Shown: positions 1-8,603, counted from the first letter of the stretch. The stretch: 64,000 nt of DNA from F23-D06 sp045130275 (GCA_045130275.1 JBGUPL010000133.1:1-64000); one strand, 5' to 3'. Numbers and translations are program-made. Notes: generated by a model from the sequence alone, not told the origin.

Positions 1-1
1 A

Positions 2-406
2 TTCTTCGGACAGACGCTCACCACCGCTGGAACCTACACCCACACCCTGCAGAGCGTCCACGGCTGCGACAGCGTGATTTCGCTGACGCTGACGGTGAAC
101 CCTGTCTTCAACACGCCGCTCACCGCTGAGATTTGCGAAGGTAGCACCTACGAGTTCTTCGGGCAGACGCTCACCACCGCGGGAACCTACACCAACACCC
201 TGCAGAGCGCCCACGGTTGCGACAGTGTCATCACCCTGACCCTATCCGTAAATCCCGTCCTCAACACATCCCTCACCGCTGCGATCTGCGAGGGAGGCAC
301 CTACGACTTCTTCGGGCAGACGCTCACCACTGCGGGAACCTACACCCACACTCTGCAGTCCATCCACGGCTGCGACAGCGTGATTTCGCTAACCTTGACC
401 GTACTG
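2..406 (+). repeat. Tandem 153-bp coding repeat
   Basis: The sequence ttcttcggncagacgctcac recurs at positions 2, 155 and 308, a spacing of exactly 153 bp (51 codons). The copies are highly similar at DNA level, which implies recent duplication or homogenisation. More copies probably lie to the left of the window. Confidence 0.9.
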
Positions 407-985
407 AACGTTGACAGCACCGATTTCACAGAGGTGACTTGCGACGAATACACGTGGAACGGCGTAACATACACAACGAGCGGCGAGTATCCGGTGACTT
501 TCACCAACGTCAACGGCTGCGACTCCACAGTGACCCTGCATCTCACCATCAATCCGTCGTTCGACATCACCGTTTATGACACGGCAGTGCGTATGCACGA
601 ATACACCCTCGGCGACTTCCAAATCACGCCGGAAGAGACGGGCACATTCACGTATGATCTTACTGGCACGACAGAGGCGGGCTGTGACAGTACCGTGCAC
701 CTCATCCTCACCGTGCTGAACAACGACGGCATTCCGGTCATTGAAACAACGAACGTGGAGATTTTCCCGAATCCAGCGCACGCAACCCTCAACATCAAGG
801 GCGGAAATATGCAGAAGATTATAATCTATAATTCTGACGGACAGACAGTTTACTCCACAGAAGACCATATCAACGATCTGATTCAAGTGGATGTCACCCA
901 ATATGCCGCCGGGCAATATCTCGTGAAAATTATTTTCAACAATAAACAATCCGTCACGAAAAAAGTCGTATTTAATCGTAAGTGA
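2..985 (+). CDS. C-terminal part of a secreted repeat protein with a type IX secretion (T9SS) sorting domain; start lies outside the window
   Basis: The frame is open from base 2, so only the C-terminal 327 residues are seen. The first half consists of near-identical modules of 51 residues, each with ICEG, FFGQTLTTAGTYT and HGCDSV motifs, followed by two diverged modules. The paired cysteines in each module and the Thr/Ser-rich beta-strand pattern suggest extracellular Ig-like or adhesin-like domains. The last ~80 residues contain the FPNPAHATLNI motif, glycine-containing turn and basic end typical of the type A C-terminal sorting domain, which directs export through the outer membrane by T9SS and cell-surface attachment. 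The next gene follows after 46 bp in the same direction. Ligand and full size cannot be told. Sorting domain call is firm; an adhesin role is inference. Confidence 0.85.
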   Translation, partial: FFGQTLTTAGTYTHTLQSVHGCDSVISLTLTVNPVFNTPLTAEICEGSTYEFFGQTLTTAGTYTNTLQSAHGCDSVITLTLSVNPVLNTSLTAAICEGGTYDFFGQTLTTAGTYTHTLQSIHGCDSVISLTLTVLNVDSTDFTEVTCDEYTWNGVTYTTSGEYPVTFTNVNGCDSTVTLHLTINPSFDITVYDTAVRMHEYTLGDFQITPEETGTFTYDLTGTTEAGCDSTVHLILTVLNNDGIPVIETTNVEIFPNPAHATLNIKGGNMQKIIIYNSDGQTVYSTEDHINDLIQVDVTQYAAGQYLVKIIFNNKQSVTKKVVFNRK

Positions 986-1031
986 CTTTTCTTGAAACGT
1001 CATTCGATTCATCATACAATATTATATATAT

Positions 1032-2657
1032 ATGGCAACAAAAAGATTATTCGTGCTGATCAGCCTTTGCCTCGGTTGCATTCTTCCGATGCAGGCTCAG
1101 AAACAGATTTCCGCAAAACTGACTGAAGCTACCGTTTATTTGCGTGGTGCCGCCCTCACCCATACCGCCTCCGCCACACTCAAAAGCGGCAGTCAGGAGG
1201 TGATTATTGACGGGCTGAGTCCCAATATTGAAATCAACAGTCTGAAAGTCAAGGCAAACGGTGTACTCATCTCTGCCACAGAATTTTCTCAAGATTACCT
1301 TACGCCACGAGAACAAGCCGCCCACATCAAGAAACTCCAAGATTCCCTTGATCTTTATCAAGAACAATTGAAAGATGTTCAGAACGAGTTGACTGTCCAC
1401 AAACAGTTGCTCAAGCTGGTCACCGACGGCACTCAGAACAACATGAGTCAGAAAGACGGCACCGTCACCATCGCCGACATCAACGCCAACATGGAGTTGT
1501 ACCGGACAAAAGCCGCCGAACTGCAGAAAAACATCGACAAGGACAACAAGAAAATCGAAAAGCTGAAAGAGACCGTGAATCGGTTGAACAGCCAAATCAA
1601 CCAAGATGAGACAGAGCACCTGCAGCTCAACGGCATGCTGCGCCTCTCCGTGAGCGTGCCGGAAAACATCACCACCACTTTCACCATCACCTATTTCACC
1701 AATCAGGCGCAGTGGGTACCTTGCTACGACATCAATATCCCGTCAATGGATAAGTCCATCTCGCTACAATCCAAGGCGAAGGTGCGTCAGCTCACCGGTC
1801 TCGACTGGAACAACGTGAAACTCACACTCTCCAACGCCACCCCAAACCGATCCACCGTGGCACCGGTGTTCAAGACGTGGTTCCTGGGCTTCCAGAAACC
1901 GCAAACCATCGTTGACGGCATGAGAGTGCGTAGCAACAGCATATCATACGCCACAACGTCAGAGGAGGCCCCCGCCAGCAACGCAGTATCCTACAAATGG
2001 ACGGCACCTGTCACGATGGACGACTATGTGGAGGTGGAGGAACAGGACATCCACGTAACCTACAACATCGCCGTGCCCTACGACATTCCCGGCAACGGCA
2101 AGGAAAAACTCATCGACCTGAAGAGCTACGATATCAAGGCGGACTTCAAATACTACAGCATCCCGAAGCTGTCGGACGAGACCTACCTCATCGCCACGCT
2201 GTCCGACTACGAGAAGTACAACCTGTTGCCCGGCGAGGCCACGGTGACGTTCAACAACACCTTCGTGGGACGCACGCGCCTGCGCCCGAACGACACGGAA
2301 AGCCAGATCACGCTGACGCTCACCACTGACCCGCGCATTAGCGTGAAGCGCGAGAAGCAGAAGGACTTCTGCAGCACCAAGCACGTGGGCAACAGCACCA
2401 CCGTCACGCAGTCGTACCTGATCACCGTCAAGAACAACCAGACAAAGGCTGCGAAGCTGACCTTGAAGGAGCAGTACCCGATCTCCAACGACAAAGACAT
2501 TGAGGTGAAGGACGTTACGATTACGCCGAAGGCGACTTACGACAAGACCGACATCGGTGTGGTGACGTGGGAACTTGAGTTGCAGCCCGGCGAGACACGC
2601 ACGTTCACCGTTACCTACAGCGTAAAGCATCCTAGCGACCGGAATATTGTCTGGTAG
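1032..2657 (+). CDS. Mucoidy inhibitor MuiA family protein (DUF4140/DUF4139)
   Basis: This 541-residue protein begins with a cleavable signal peptide ending near MQAQ (about residue 23), so it is exported. An N-terminal DUF4140-like beta domain contains TEATVYLRGAALTH. Residues about 90-190 are rich in Lys, Glu, Gln and Leu heptads and look like a coiled coil. The C-terminal half is the DUF4139 beta domain with YDINIPS and SLQSKAKVRQLTGLDW, and the end has WELELQPGETRTFTVTYSVKHP. The family is named from a Shigella gene affecting mucoidy; its molecular function is not known. The start ATG follows an AT-rich stretch with no clear ribosome site, which is usual in Bacteroidota. The TAG stop is the first unit of a short tandem repeat. 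It reads towards the ribosomal operon but a hairpin separates the two. Confidence 0.85.
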   Translation: MATKRLFVLISLCLGCILPMQAQKQISAKLTEATVYLRGAALTHTASATLKSGSQEVIIDGLSPNIEINSLKVKANGVLISATEFSQDYLTPREQAAHIKKLQDSLDLYQEQLKDVQNELTVHKQLLKLVTDGTQNNMSQKDGTVTIADINANMELYRTKAAELQKNIDKDNKKIEKLKETVNRLNSQINQDETEHLQLNGMLRLSVSVPENITTTFTITYFTNQAQWVPCYDINIPSMDKSISLQSKAKVRQLTGLDWNNVKLTLSNATPNRSTVAPVFKTWFLGFQKPQTIVDGMRVRSNSISYATTSEEAPASNAVSYKWTAPVTMDDYVEVEEQDIHVTYNIAVPYDIPGNGKEKLIDLKSYDIKADFKYYSIPKLSDETYLIATLSDYEKYNLLPGEATVTFNNTFVGRTRLRPNDTESQITLTLTTDPRISVKREKQKDFCSTKHVGNSTTVTQSYLITVKNNQTKAAKLTLKEQYPISNDKDIEVKDVTITPKATYDKTDIGVVTWELELQPGETRTFTVTYSVKHPSDRNIVW

Positions 2658-2678
2658 TTAGTAGTTAGCAGATAGCAG
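2655..2678 (+). repeat. Short heptad tract starting at the muiA stop codon
   Basis: Units tagttag, tagttag, cagatag, cag follow each other with a 7-bp period. The first TAG is the stop codon of the upstream gene. Confidence 0.6.
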
Positions 2679-2681
2679 TCT

Positions 2682-2704
2682 AGGGGAATCTTACTGGTTC
2701 CCCT
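2682..2704 (+). terminator. Probable factor-independent terminator after the MuiA-family gene
   Basis: Stem aggggaa (2682-2688) pairs with ttcccct (2698-2704) around a 9-nt loop and is followed by a T-rich stretch (taattgttatt). It ends the MuiA transcript ahead of the ribosomal promoter. Confidence 0.6.
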
Positions 2705-2776
2705 TAATTGTTATTGCCTATCCCATCTTATCAACAAACGCTGTTTTATTTTGTTGAAAAAAAATTTCGTAAGGTA

Positions 2777-2806
2777 TTGATTGTATGGAAAAAAAGACTA
2801 TTTTTG
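2777..2806 (+). promoter_or_regulatory. Promoter of the rplV operon (Bacteroidota -33/-7 type)
   Basis: A -7 element TATTTTTG lies at 2799-2806 and a TTG at 2777-2779 is spaced 19 bp upstream, which fits the Bacteroidota TTTG...TAnnTTTG pattern. The leader to the rplV ATG would be about 93 nt. Its position shows that rplV, normally an internal gene of the S10 operon, is here the first gene of a transcript. Confidence 0.65.
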
Positions 2807-2903
2807 CCGCCAATTTGATAAGGTACGCAAAAAGGGTGCATATCAGGTAGTTAAATAACTGAATATCAGAAAAATATAAAGTAATAAAAAGATAAAAATA
2901 ACA

Positions 2904-3341
2904 ATGAGTGTAAAACAGAGAAACGCAGCAAACGCGCGTAAAGAAGCAATGAAAACGGTGTACGTGGCCCGATTAGTGGATAATCCGACCTCACCGCGCA
3001 AGACCAGAATTATGGCCAACGTGATTCGTGGCAAGAACGTAGATTACGCCATGAACGTGTTGAAATACTCCCGCAGGGAATCCTCCGAGAAATTGCTCAA
3101 GCTCCTGAAGTCGGCCGTGGCCAACTGGCAGGTGAAGAACGAGGGCAAGCGTCTCGAGGACGCCGAGTTGTACATCAAGACGATCATGGTGGACGGCGGC
3201 AGAATGTTGAAGCGTATCCGCACGGCCCCTCAAGGCCGCGCCGCCCGCATCCGCAAGCGTTCCAACCATGTGACGTTGATTCTCGGCGACCGCAACGAGG
3301 AGAATGTACAGGTAGCAAATAATGAAGAATCACAAAAATAA
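2904..3341 (+). CDS. rplV: 50S ribosomal protein L22
   Basis: L22 binds 23S rRNA and lines the peptide exit tunnel. The 145-residue protein carries the family core SPRKTRIMANVIRG and, near the end, the hairpin region RTAPQGRAARIRKRSNHVTL. It is longer than the E. coli protein (110 residues) because of N- and C-terminal tails, as is common in Bacteroidota. It is the first gene of the operon here and rpsC follows after 12 bp. The usual upstream neighbours (rpsJ, rplC, rplD, rplW, rplB, rpsS) are missing; a MuiA gene stands in their place. Identification is certain. Confidence 0.97.
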   Translation: MSVKQRNAANARKEAMKTVYVARLVDNPTSPRKTRIMANVIRGKNVDYAMNVLKYSRRESSEKLLKLLKSAVANWQVKNEGKRLEDAELYIKTIMVDGGRMLKRIRTAPQGRAARIRKRSNHVTLILGDRNEENVQVANNEESQK

Positions 3342-3353
3342 AGAACATTAAGT

Positions 3354-4109
3354 ATGGGTCAAAAAGTTAATCCTATCGGCTTGCGCCTCGGAATTGTGAG
3401 AGGCTGGGACTCTAATTGGTACGGCGGCAAAAATTTCGCCGGTAAAATCGTCGAAGATGACAAAATTAGAAAGTATCTGAATGCTAAGTTCTCAAAAGCC
3501 GGCATTTCGAAAATCTACATTGAAAGAACCTTAAAACTCGTCACGGTGACCATCAGCGCAGGTCGTCCCGGTGTCATCATCGGCAAGGGCGGCGCGGAAG
3601 TCGACAGCGTGAAAGAGGAACTGAAAGTGATCACCGGCAAGGAGATCCAAATCAACATCATGGAAGTCAAACGTCCTGATCTGGACGCACAGCTGGTGGC
3701 TCAGAACATCGCCCGTCAGATCGAAGGCCGTGTGACGTACAAGAAAGCGGTGAAGACCGCCATTTCCGCCACGATGCGCGCCCAGGCCGAAGGCATCAAG
3801 GTGACGGTGGCCGGCCGTCTCGGCGGCGCCGAAATCGCCCGTGCTGAGCACTTCAAAGATGGTCGTATCCCGTTGCACACCTTGCGCGCCGACATCGACT
3901 ACGCTCCCGTTGAGGCACACACCACCTACGGCTGCATCGGCGTGAAAGTGTGGATCTGCCGCGGCATCGTCTATGGCAAACGCGACCTCTTCGCCAACGA
4001 GGCTGCCAAGGAACAACGCCCGTCCAACAACGGCAAGAAGATGTTCCGCGGACCCCGCAGAGACCGCGACAACCGCAACCGCAACAACAACAGAAATCAC
4101 AATAATTAA
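3354..4109 (+). CDS. rpsC: 30S ribosomal protein S3
   Basis: S3 is part of the mRNA entry site of the small subunit. The 251-residue protein shows the start MGQKVNPIGLRLGI, a KH domain with GRPGVIIGKGG (about residues 64-74) and the C-terminal domain AEGIKVTVAGRLGGAEIAR. The last 25 residues form an Arg/Asn-rich tail (RDNRNRNNNR) that is longer than in E. coli. Second gene of the operon, between rplV and rplP, in the standard order. Confidence 0.97.
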   Translation: MGQKVNPIGLRLGIVRGWDSNWYGGKNFAGKIVEDDKIRKYLNAKFSKAGISKIYIERTLKLVTVTISAGRPGVIIGKGGAEVDSVKEELKVITGKEIQINIMEVKRPDLDAQLVAQNIARQIEGRVTYKKAVKTAISATMRAQAEGIKVTVAGRLGGAEIARAEHFKDGRIPLHTLRADIDYAPVEAHTTYGCIGVKVWICRGIVYGKRDLFANEAAKEQRPSNNGKKMFRGPRRDRDNRNRNNNRNHNN

Positions 4110-4158
4110 ACCGACGCCAAGATGCCGGTAAATCAATAATCCTTAAACATTAAAAGCA

Positions 4159-4584
4159 ATGTTACAACCGAAAAAACTCAAATACAGAAGGCCGCAGAAG
4201 GGCAGAATGAAAAGCATCACCAAGCGTGGTTCTGAGATCGCATTCGGCTCTTTCGCACTGAAAACGTTGGACCAGTACTGGATCACCGCCCGCCAAATCG
4301 AGGCTGCCCGTCAGGCTATCACCCGTGAGATGAAGCGTCAGGGTCAGCTCTGGATCCGTATCTTCCCCGACCGCCCCGTGACCGCCAAGGGTTTGGGTGT
4401 CCGTATGGGTAAAGGTAAGGGTACTCCCGAATACTACGCCGCACGCGTAAGCCCGGGTCGCATTCTTTTCGAAGCCGACGGCATTCCGTTGGAAGTCGCC
4501 CGCGAAGCTATGAGACTCGGCGCACAGAAATTGCCCGTGCATACGAAATTTATTGTCAGAAGAGATTATTCAGCAGAAATTTAA
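4159..4584 (+). CDS. rplP: 50S ribosomal protein L16
   Basis: L16 helps shape the A-site and P-site tRNA region of the large subunit. At 141 residues it has the usual length, with the start MLQPKKLKYRR, the motif RGSEIAFGSFALKTL and the loop RMGKGKGTPEYYAARV that carries the conserved arginine near the peptidyl transferase centre. It lies 49 bp after rpsC and 15 bp before rpmC; a good ribosome site, taggaggag, precedes rpmC. Confidence 0.97.
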   Translation: MLQPKKLKYRRPQKGRMKSITKRGSEIAFGSFALKTLDQYWITARQIEAARQAITREMKRQGQLWIRIFPDRPVTAKGLGVRMGKGKGTPEYYAARVSPGRILFEADGIPLEVAREAMRLGAQKLPVHTKFIVRRDYSAEI

Positions 4585-4599
4585 TAGGAGGAGAAAAGT

Positions 4600-4800
4600 A
4601 TGAAACAACAAGAAATCAATGAATTGACCACTCCCGAATTGAAGGAAAGACTTGCCACCGAGAAAGACAAGCTGGTCACGATGCGCCTCAATCATGCCAT
4701 CTCCCCGCTGGAAAACCCTCAACTGATCAAGGCACAGCGCAGAGATATCGCCAGAATGATGACGGAACTGCGCAAACGCGAAATGAACGAAAATAAATAA
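4600..4800 (+). CDS. rpmC: 50S ribosomal protein L29
   Basis: A 66-residue two-helix protein with the family pattern INELTTPELKERL and ENPQLIKAQRRDIARMMTEL. L29 sits near the exit tunnel and contributes to the docking surface for trigger factor and SRP. The ATG is preceded by the purine-rich taggaggagaaaagt, an unusually clear ribosome binding site for this window. The position between rplP and rpsQ is canonical. Confidence 0.95.
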   Translation: MKQQEINELTTPELKERLATEKDKLVTMRLNHAISPLENPQLIKAQRRDIARMMTELRKREMNENK

Positions 4801-4820
4801 CCCTTATCACTGATAACAAT

Positions 4821-5075
4821 ATGGAAAGAAATAACAGAAAAGTGAGAGAAGGCATTGTCGTGAGCGACAAGATGGACAAATCTATCGTCATCAAGGTCGA
4901 ACGCAAGATGAAACACCCCATTTATGGCAAGTTCCTGAAACGTTCCACCAAATTCATGGCACACGACGAGAAAAACGAGTGCCGTATCGGTGACAGAGTT
5001 AGAATTATGGAGACCAGACCTTTGTCGAAGAACAAATGCTGGCGTTTAATTGAAATCGTAGAAAAGGCTAAGTAA
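4821..5075 (+). CDS. rpsQ: 30S ribosomal protein S17
   Basis: An 84-residue primary 16S rRNA binding protein with an OB fold. It shows GIVVSDKMDKSIVIKVERK and the conserved GDRVRIMETRPLSKNKCWRL near the C-terminus. It lies 20 bp after rpmC and 4 bp before rplN, so the pair is probably translationally coupled. Confidence 0.96.
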   Translation: MERNNRKVREGIVVSDKMDKSIVIKVERKMKHPIYGKFLKRSTKFMAHDEKNECRIGDRVRIMETRPLSKNKCWRLIEIVEKAK

Positions 5076-5079
5076 AATT

Positions 5080-5448
5080 ATGATACAACAAGAATCCAGA
5101 TTAGCAGTTGCGGATAACAGCGGCGCCAAGGAAGTGCTCTGCATCCGCGTATTGGGCGGCACCAAAAAGCGCTATGCACGCGTGGGCGACAAAATCGTGG
5201 TCGCCATCAAGAGTGCCATCCCCTCCGGCCAGGTCAAAGCCGGCACCGTGTCCAAGGCAGTGGTCGTCCGCACCAAACGCCACGTCCGCAGAAACGACGG
5301 CTCCTACATCAAGTTCGATGACAACGCCGTGGTCCTGCTGACCGCAGCCGACGAGTTGCGCGGCACCCGTATCTTCGGACCCGTCGCCCGTGAATTGCGT
5401 GAAAAACAGTTCATGAAGATCGTGTCTTTGGCCCCCGAAGTGTTATAA
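5080..5448 (+). CDS. rplN: 50S ribosomal protein L14
   Basis: A 122-residue protein of exactly the usual length. It begins MIQQESRLAVADNSGAKEVL and ends with the conserved FMKIVSLAPEVL; the central motif VVRTKRHVRRNDGSYIKFDDN is also conserved. L14 contacts 16S rRNA at an intersubunit bridge and is the site where the silencing factor RsfS binds. Separated from rplX by 68 bp, the largest gap inside the operon, which contains a 14-bp direct repeat. Confidence 0.97.
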   Translation: MIQQESRLAVADNSGAKEVLCIRVLGGTKKRYARVGDKIVVAIKSAIPSGQVKAGTVSKAVVVRTKRHVRRNDGSYIKFDDNAVVLLTAADELRGTRIFGPVARELREKQFMKIVSLAPEVL

Positions 5449-5472
5449 TCAAGTCAATAAATCGTTTATTAT

Positions 5473-5500
5473 ACAATTGACAAAGACCAATTGACAAACA
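5473..5500 (+). repeat. Two 14-bp direct repeats inside the ribosomal operon
   Basis: acaattgacaaaga (5473-5486) is followed directly by ccaattgacaaaca (5487-5500). 14 bp is twice the heptad period seen elsewhere in the window. It lies in the rplN-rplX gap; whether it is related to the other tracts is open. Confidence 0.5.
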
Positions 5501-5516
5501 TTAAAACAAAAAAGGA

Positions 5517-5837
5517 ATGAAACTGAAAATTAAAAAAGGCGATAGCGTGAAAGTCATCGCCGGCGCAAGCAAAAGCAAGGATGTCGTGCGCAAAGTGCTT
5601 GAGGTCTTCCCGAAAGAGAACAAGGCTCTGGTGGAAGGTTGCAACATGGTGTCCAAGAGCACCAAGCCCAGCGCAGCGGCTCCCAACGGCGGCATCATCC
5701 AAAAAGAGGCCCCCATTCACATCTCCAACCTTATGCTGGTTGACGCTAAAGGAAACGCCACCCGTGTGGGCAGACGTTTGAATGAGAACGGTAAATTAGT
5801 CAGATATTCTAAAAAATCAGGAGAGGAGATCAAGTAA
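5517..5837 (+). CDS. rplX: 50S ribosomal protein L24
   Basis: A 106-residue KOW-domain protein that initiates assembly of the large subunit. The start MKLKIKKGDSVKVIAGASKSK is the KOW motif; the family motif GGIIQKEAPIHISNLMLVD follows. The TAA stop overlaps the ATG of rplE by one base (taatg), so translation of the two is very likely coupled. Confidence 0.96.
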   Translation: MKLKIKKGDSVKVIAGASKSKDVVRKVLEVFPKENKALVEGCNMVSKSTKPSAAAPNGGIIQKEAPIHISNLMLVDAKGNATRVGRRLNENGKLVRYSKKSGEEIK

Positions 5838-6391
5838 TGTACACACCGAGATATAAAGAGAAATACCAGAACGAGGTTCTCCCCGCTCTGAAAGAACAGT
5901 TCGGATTCAAATCCGTGATGCGCGTGCCCAAAATCACCAAGATATGCCTTAACCAAGGTCTTGGCAAATTCGGCATCGCCGACAAGAAACTCATCGACGC
6001 AGGCGTGCAGGAAATGACCCTCATCGCCGGTCAGAAGGCTGTGCCCACCAAGTCCAAGAAGGACATCTCCAACTTCAAGTTGAGAAAAGGCATGCCCATC
6101 GGTGTTCGCGTGACCCTTCACGGCGACCGCATGTATGAGTTCCTCGACCGCCTCATCACCGTTTCCATCCCCCGTATCCGCGACTTCCGCGGCATCAGCG
6201 ACAAGGGATTCGACGGACGCGGCAACTACACGCTCGGTATTCCCGAACAGATCATCTTCCCCGAAATCGACATCGACAAAGTTTTGAAAATCAACGGTAT
6301 GGACATCACCTTCGTGACGACAGCTCGCAACGACAAGGAGTGTCTGGCCCTGCTGAAAGAATTTGGCTTACCCTTCAAAAACCAAAAGTAA
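5837..6391 (+). CDS. rplE: 50S ribosomal protein L5
   Basis: L5 binds 5S rRNA and forms part of the central protuberance. The 184-residue product has KITKICLNQGLG, the motif GVRVTLHGDRMYEFLDRL and GRGNYTLGIPEQIIFPEI, all standard. The start overlaps the rplX stop by one base. The gene ends 6 bp before rpsN. Confidence 0.97.
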   Translation: MYTPRYKEKYQNEVLPALKEQFGFKSVMRVPKITKICLNQGLGKFGIADKKLIDAGVQEMTLIAGQKAVPTKSKKDISNFKLRKGMPIGVRVTLHGDRMYEFLDRLITVSIPRIRDFRGISDKGFDGRGNYTLGIPEQIIFPEIDIDKVLKINGMDITFVTTARNDKECLALLKEFGLPFKNQK

Positions 6392-6397
6392 GTAATC

Positions 6398-6697
6398 ATG
6401 GCAAAAGAATCTTTAAAAGCAAGAGAAATCAAAAGAGCGAAAATGGTCGCTAAGTATGCCGCAAAGCGTGCAGAACTGAAGAAAATCATGAAAGGCGATG
6501 ATTACGAAGCCAAAAGAGCTGCCGATATCGCACTTCAGAAATTACCCCCGAACTCAAACCCGATCCGTATGCACAACCGCTGCAAGCTGAGCGGACGTCC
6601 GAAAGGCTATATGCGCCAATTCGGCCTCTCCCGTATCGACTTCAGAGAGTTGGCACTCGCCGGCAAGATCCCCGGAGTAAAAAAAGCAAGTTGGTAA
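6398..6697 (+). CDS. rpsN: 30S ribosomal protein S14, zinc-free (C-) form
   Basis: At 99 residues with NRCKLSGRPKGYMRQFGLSR it is the longer form of S14. Only one cysteine is present, so the CxxC...CxxC zinc site of the short form is absent and the protein should not need zinc. The N-terminal half is very basic. Standard place between rplE and rpsH. Confidence 0.96.
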   Translation: MAKESLKAREIKRAKMVAKYAAKRAELKKIMKGDDYEAKRAADIALQKLPPNSNPIRMHNRCKLSGRPKGYMRQFGLSRIDFRELALAGKIPGVKKASW

Positions 6698-6720
6698 ACC
6701 TAAATGAAGAAGATTAAATT

Positions 6721-7119
6721 ATGAATACCGATCCCATTTCAGATTATTTGACTCGTTTGAGAAACGCCATCCGCGCGCATCACGAAGTGGTCGAAATCCC
6801 CGCTTCCAACGAGAAAAGAGCTATAACCAAGATCCTTTTCGACAAAGGTTATATCTTGAACTATAAATTTGTGGATGATACCATGCCCAAAACGATCAAG
6901 ATCGCTTTGAAATACCATCCCGCAACCAAACAGTCCGCCATCAGCGAGATTAAGCGCGTCAGCCGTCCCGGTCTGCGTAAATACGTGGGCGTCAACGAAC
7001 TGCCCTCCGTACTCAACGGCCTCGGCATCGCTATCATCTCCACTTCCCACGGCATGATGACCGACAAGGAAGCCAAAGCCCAAAACGTCGGCGGCGAAGT
7101 AGTATGTTACATCAGTTAA
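6721..7119 (+). CDS. rpsH: 30S ribosomal protein S8
   Basis: S8 binds the central domain of 16S rRNA and, in enterobacteria, represses the spc operon by binding its mRNA. The 132-residue protein begins TDPISDYLTRLRNAI and has the C-terminal rRNA-binding signature GLGIAIISTSHGMMTDKEA. Followed after 15 bp by rplF, with an AGGAGGA ribosome site between them. Confidence 0.97.
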   Translation: MNTDPISDYLTRLRNAIRAHHEVVEIPASNEKRAITKILFDKGYILNYKFVDDTMPKTIKIALKYHPATKQSAISEIKRVSRPGLRKYVGVNELPSVLNGLGIAIISTSHGMMTDKEAKAQNVGGEVVCYIS

Positions 7120-7134
7120 TAGGAGGAGGAAGTT

Positions 7135-7695
7135 ATGTCAAGAATAGGAAAATTACAAATCGCCATCCCCGCAGGGGTTGAAGTGAAAAGAGACGAGAAG
7201 TCCAACATCGTGACTGTGAAGGGCCCGAAAGGCGAACTGCAACAGTATGTCGATGAACGTATCACCTTCGAAATTGAAGACGGACACCTCCATGTGAAAC
7301 GCCCGAGCGACTCCAAACGTGACCGTGCCATGCATGGCTTGTACAGAGCTTTGCTGAACAACATGATCACGGGCGTGTCCCAAGGCTTCACCAAGAAAAT
7401 GGAAGTCATCGGCGTCGGTTACAAGGCCGAGGCCAAGGGCGACCATCAACTCGACATGGGTCTGGGTTACTCCCACAACATCCTGTTCGACTTCCCGAAG
7501 GAAATCACCGTGCAGACCATCAATGAGAAAGGTAAAAACCCGATCATCATCCTGAACTGCATCGACAAACAGTTGTTGGGCCAGGTGGCCACCAAGATCC
7601 GCTCCTATCGTAAACCCGAACCCTACAAGGGCAAAGGTATCCGCTTCGAAGGAGAGTATGTTAGAAAGAAAGCCGGCAAATCGGCTGAAAAATAA
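7135..7695 (+). CDS. rplF: 50S ribosomal protein L6
   Basis: L6 lies near the sarcin-ricin loop and the L7/L12 base. The 186-residue protein has the two duplicated domains of the family; the C-terminal signature QLLGQVATKIRSYRKPEPYKGKGIRF is split here only for brevity: QLLGQVATKIRS, then PEPYKGKGIR. The start is set by the taggaggagg ribosome site. Confidence 0.96.
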   Translation: MSRIGKLQIAIPAGVEVKRDEKSNIVTVKGPKGELQQYVDERITFEIEDGHLHVKRPSDSKRDRAMHGLYRALLNNMITGVSQGFTKKMEVIGVGYKAEAKGDHQLDMGLGYSHNILFDFPKEITVQTINEKGKNPIIILNCIDKQLLGQVATKIRSYRKPEPYKGKGIRFEGEYVRKKAGKSAEK

Positions 7696-7713
7696 TCGTC
7701 AAAATTTGATATT

Positions 7714-8073
7714 ATGGCTTACAATAAAAAAGAATATAGAAGAAACAGGATTAAAAACCGTATCCGCAAGATTATCAGCGGTACTCCGGTCCGTCCCAGA
7801 ATGTCCGTTTTCAGAAGCAACCGCGACATCTACGTGCAAGTTATTGACGATGAAGCCGGTGTCACTTTGGTCTCCGCATCCTCAAAACTTCCCGATATCG
7901 CTTCCCAAAAGATGACCAAATGCGAGAAGTCCAAACTCGTGGGCAAGGAAATCGCCACCCGCGCTCTCGCAGCCGGCATCACCGAAGTGGTCTTCGACCG
8001 TAACGGATATCTTTATCATGGTAGAGTAAAATCTTTGGCAGACGCAGCCAGAGAAGGTGGTCTTAAATTTTAA
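7714..8073 (+). CDS. rplR: 50S ribosomal protein L18
   Basis: A 119-residue 5S rRNA binding protein with RIRKIISGTPVRPRMSVFRS and the C-terminal FDRNGYLYHGRVKSLADAAREGGL. Length and position, 18 bp after rplF and 11 bp before rpsE, are canonical. Confidence 0.97.
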   Translation: MAYNKKEYRRNRIKNRIRKIISGTPVRPRMSVFRSNRDIYVQVIDDEAGVTLVSASSKLPDIASQKMTKCEKSKLVGKEIATRALAAGITEVVFDRNGYLYHGRVKSLADAAREGGLKF

Positions 8074-8084
8074 TAATCAAAACT

Positions 8085-8603
8085 ATGGCTAACGAAAATA
8101 TCAAGAAAGTAAAAGCAGCTGACCTCGAACTCAAAGAGCGCGTGGTCGCCACCAACAGAGTGACTAAAGTTACCAAGGGCGGACGAATCTTCAGCTTCGC
8201 AGTGATCGTCGTCGTCGGTAATGAGAACGGCATCGTAGGCTATGGTCTTGGTAAGGCCCGTGAGGTCTCGACCGCCATTTCCAAAGGCGTTGAGGATGCG
8301 AAAAAGAACCTCATCCAAGTGCCCATCCTGAAAGGCACGATCCCCCACTCCGCCGAAGGCAAGTACAGCGGCGCCAACGTCTTCATGAAACCTGCAGCTC
8401 CCGGTACCGGTGTGATCGCCGGCGGTGCCATGCGTGCCGTCTTCGAGAGCGTGGGCGTGAAAAACGTGCTCGCCAAGTCTAAAGGTTCCTCCAACCCCCA
8501 CAGTGTGGTGAAAGCCACCATCGGTGCCCTCGCTCAAATGCGCGACGCCTACACCGTGGCCCAAGTGCGTGGAATCAGCCTCGACAAAGTCTTCAACGGC
8601 TAA
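8085..8603 (+). CDS. rpsE: 30S ribosomal protein S5
   Basis: S5 contributes to decoding accuracy. The 172-residue protein has the dsRNA-binding-like N-terminal domain (RVTKVTKGGRIFSFAVIVVV) and the C-terminal domain with GVKNVLAKSKGSSNPHSVVK. It is the last gene of this operon: a strong terminator follows, and rpmD, rplO, secY, infA, rpsM, rpsK, rpsD, rpoA and rplQ, which usually come next, are absent. Confidence 0.97.
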   Translation: MANENIKKVKAADLELKERVVATNRVTKVTKGGRIFSFAVIVVVGNENGIVGYGLGKAREVSTAISKGVEDAKKNLIQVPILKGTIPHSAEGKYSGANVFMKPAAPGTGVIAGGAMRAVFESVGVKNVLAKSKGSSNPHSVVKATIGALAQMRDAYTVAQVRGISLDKVFNG

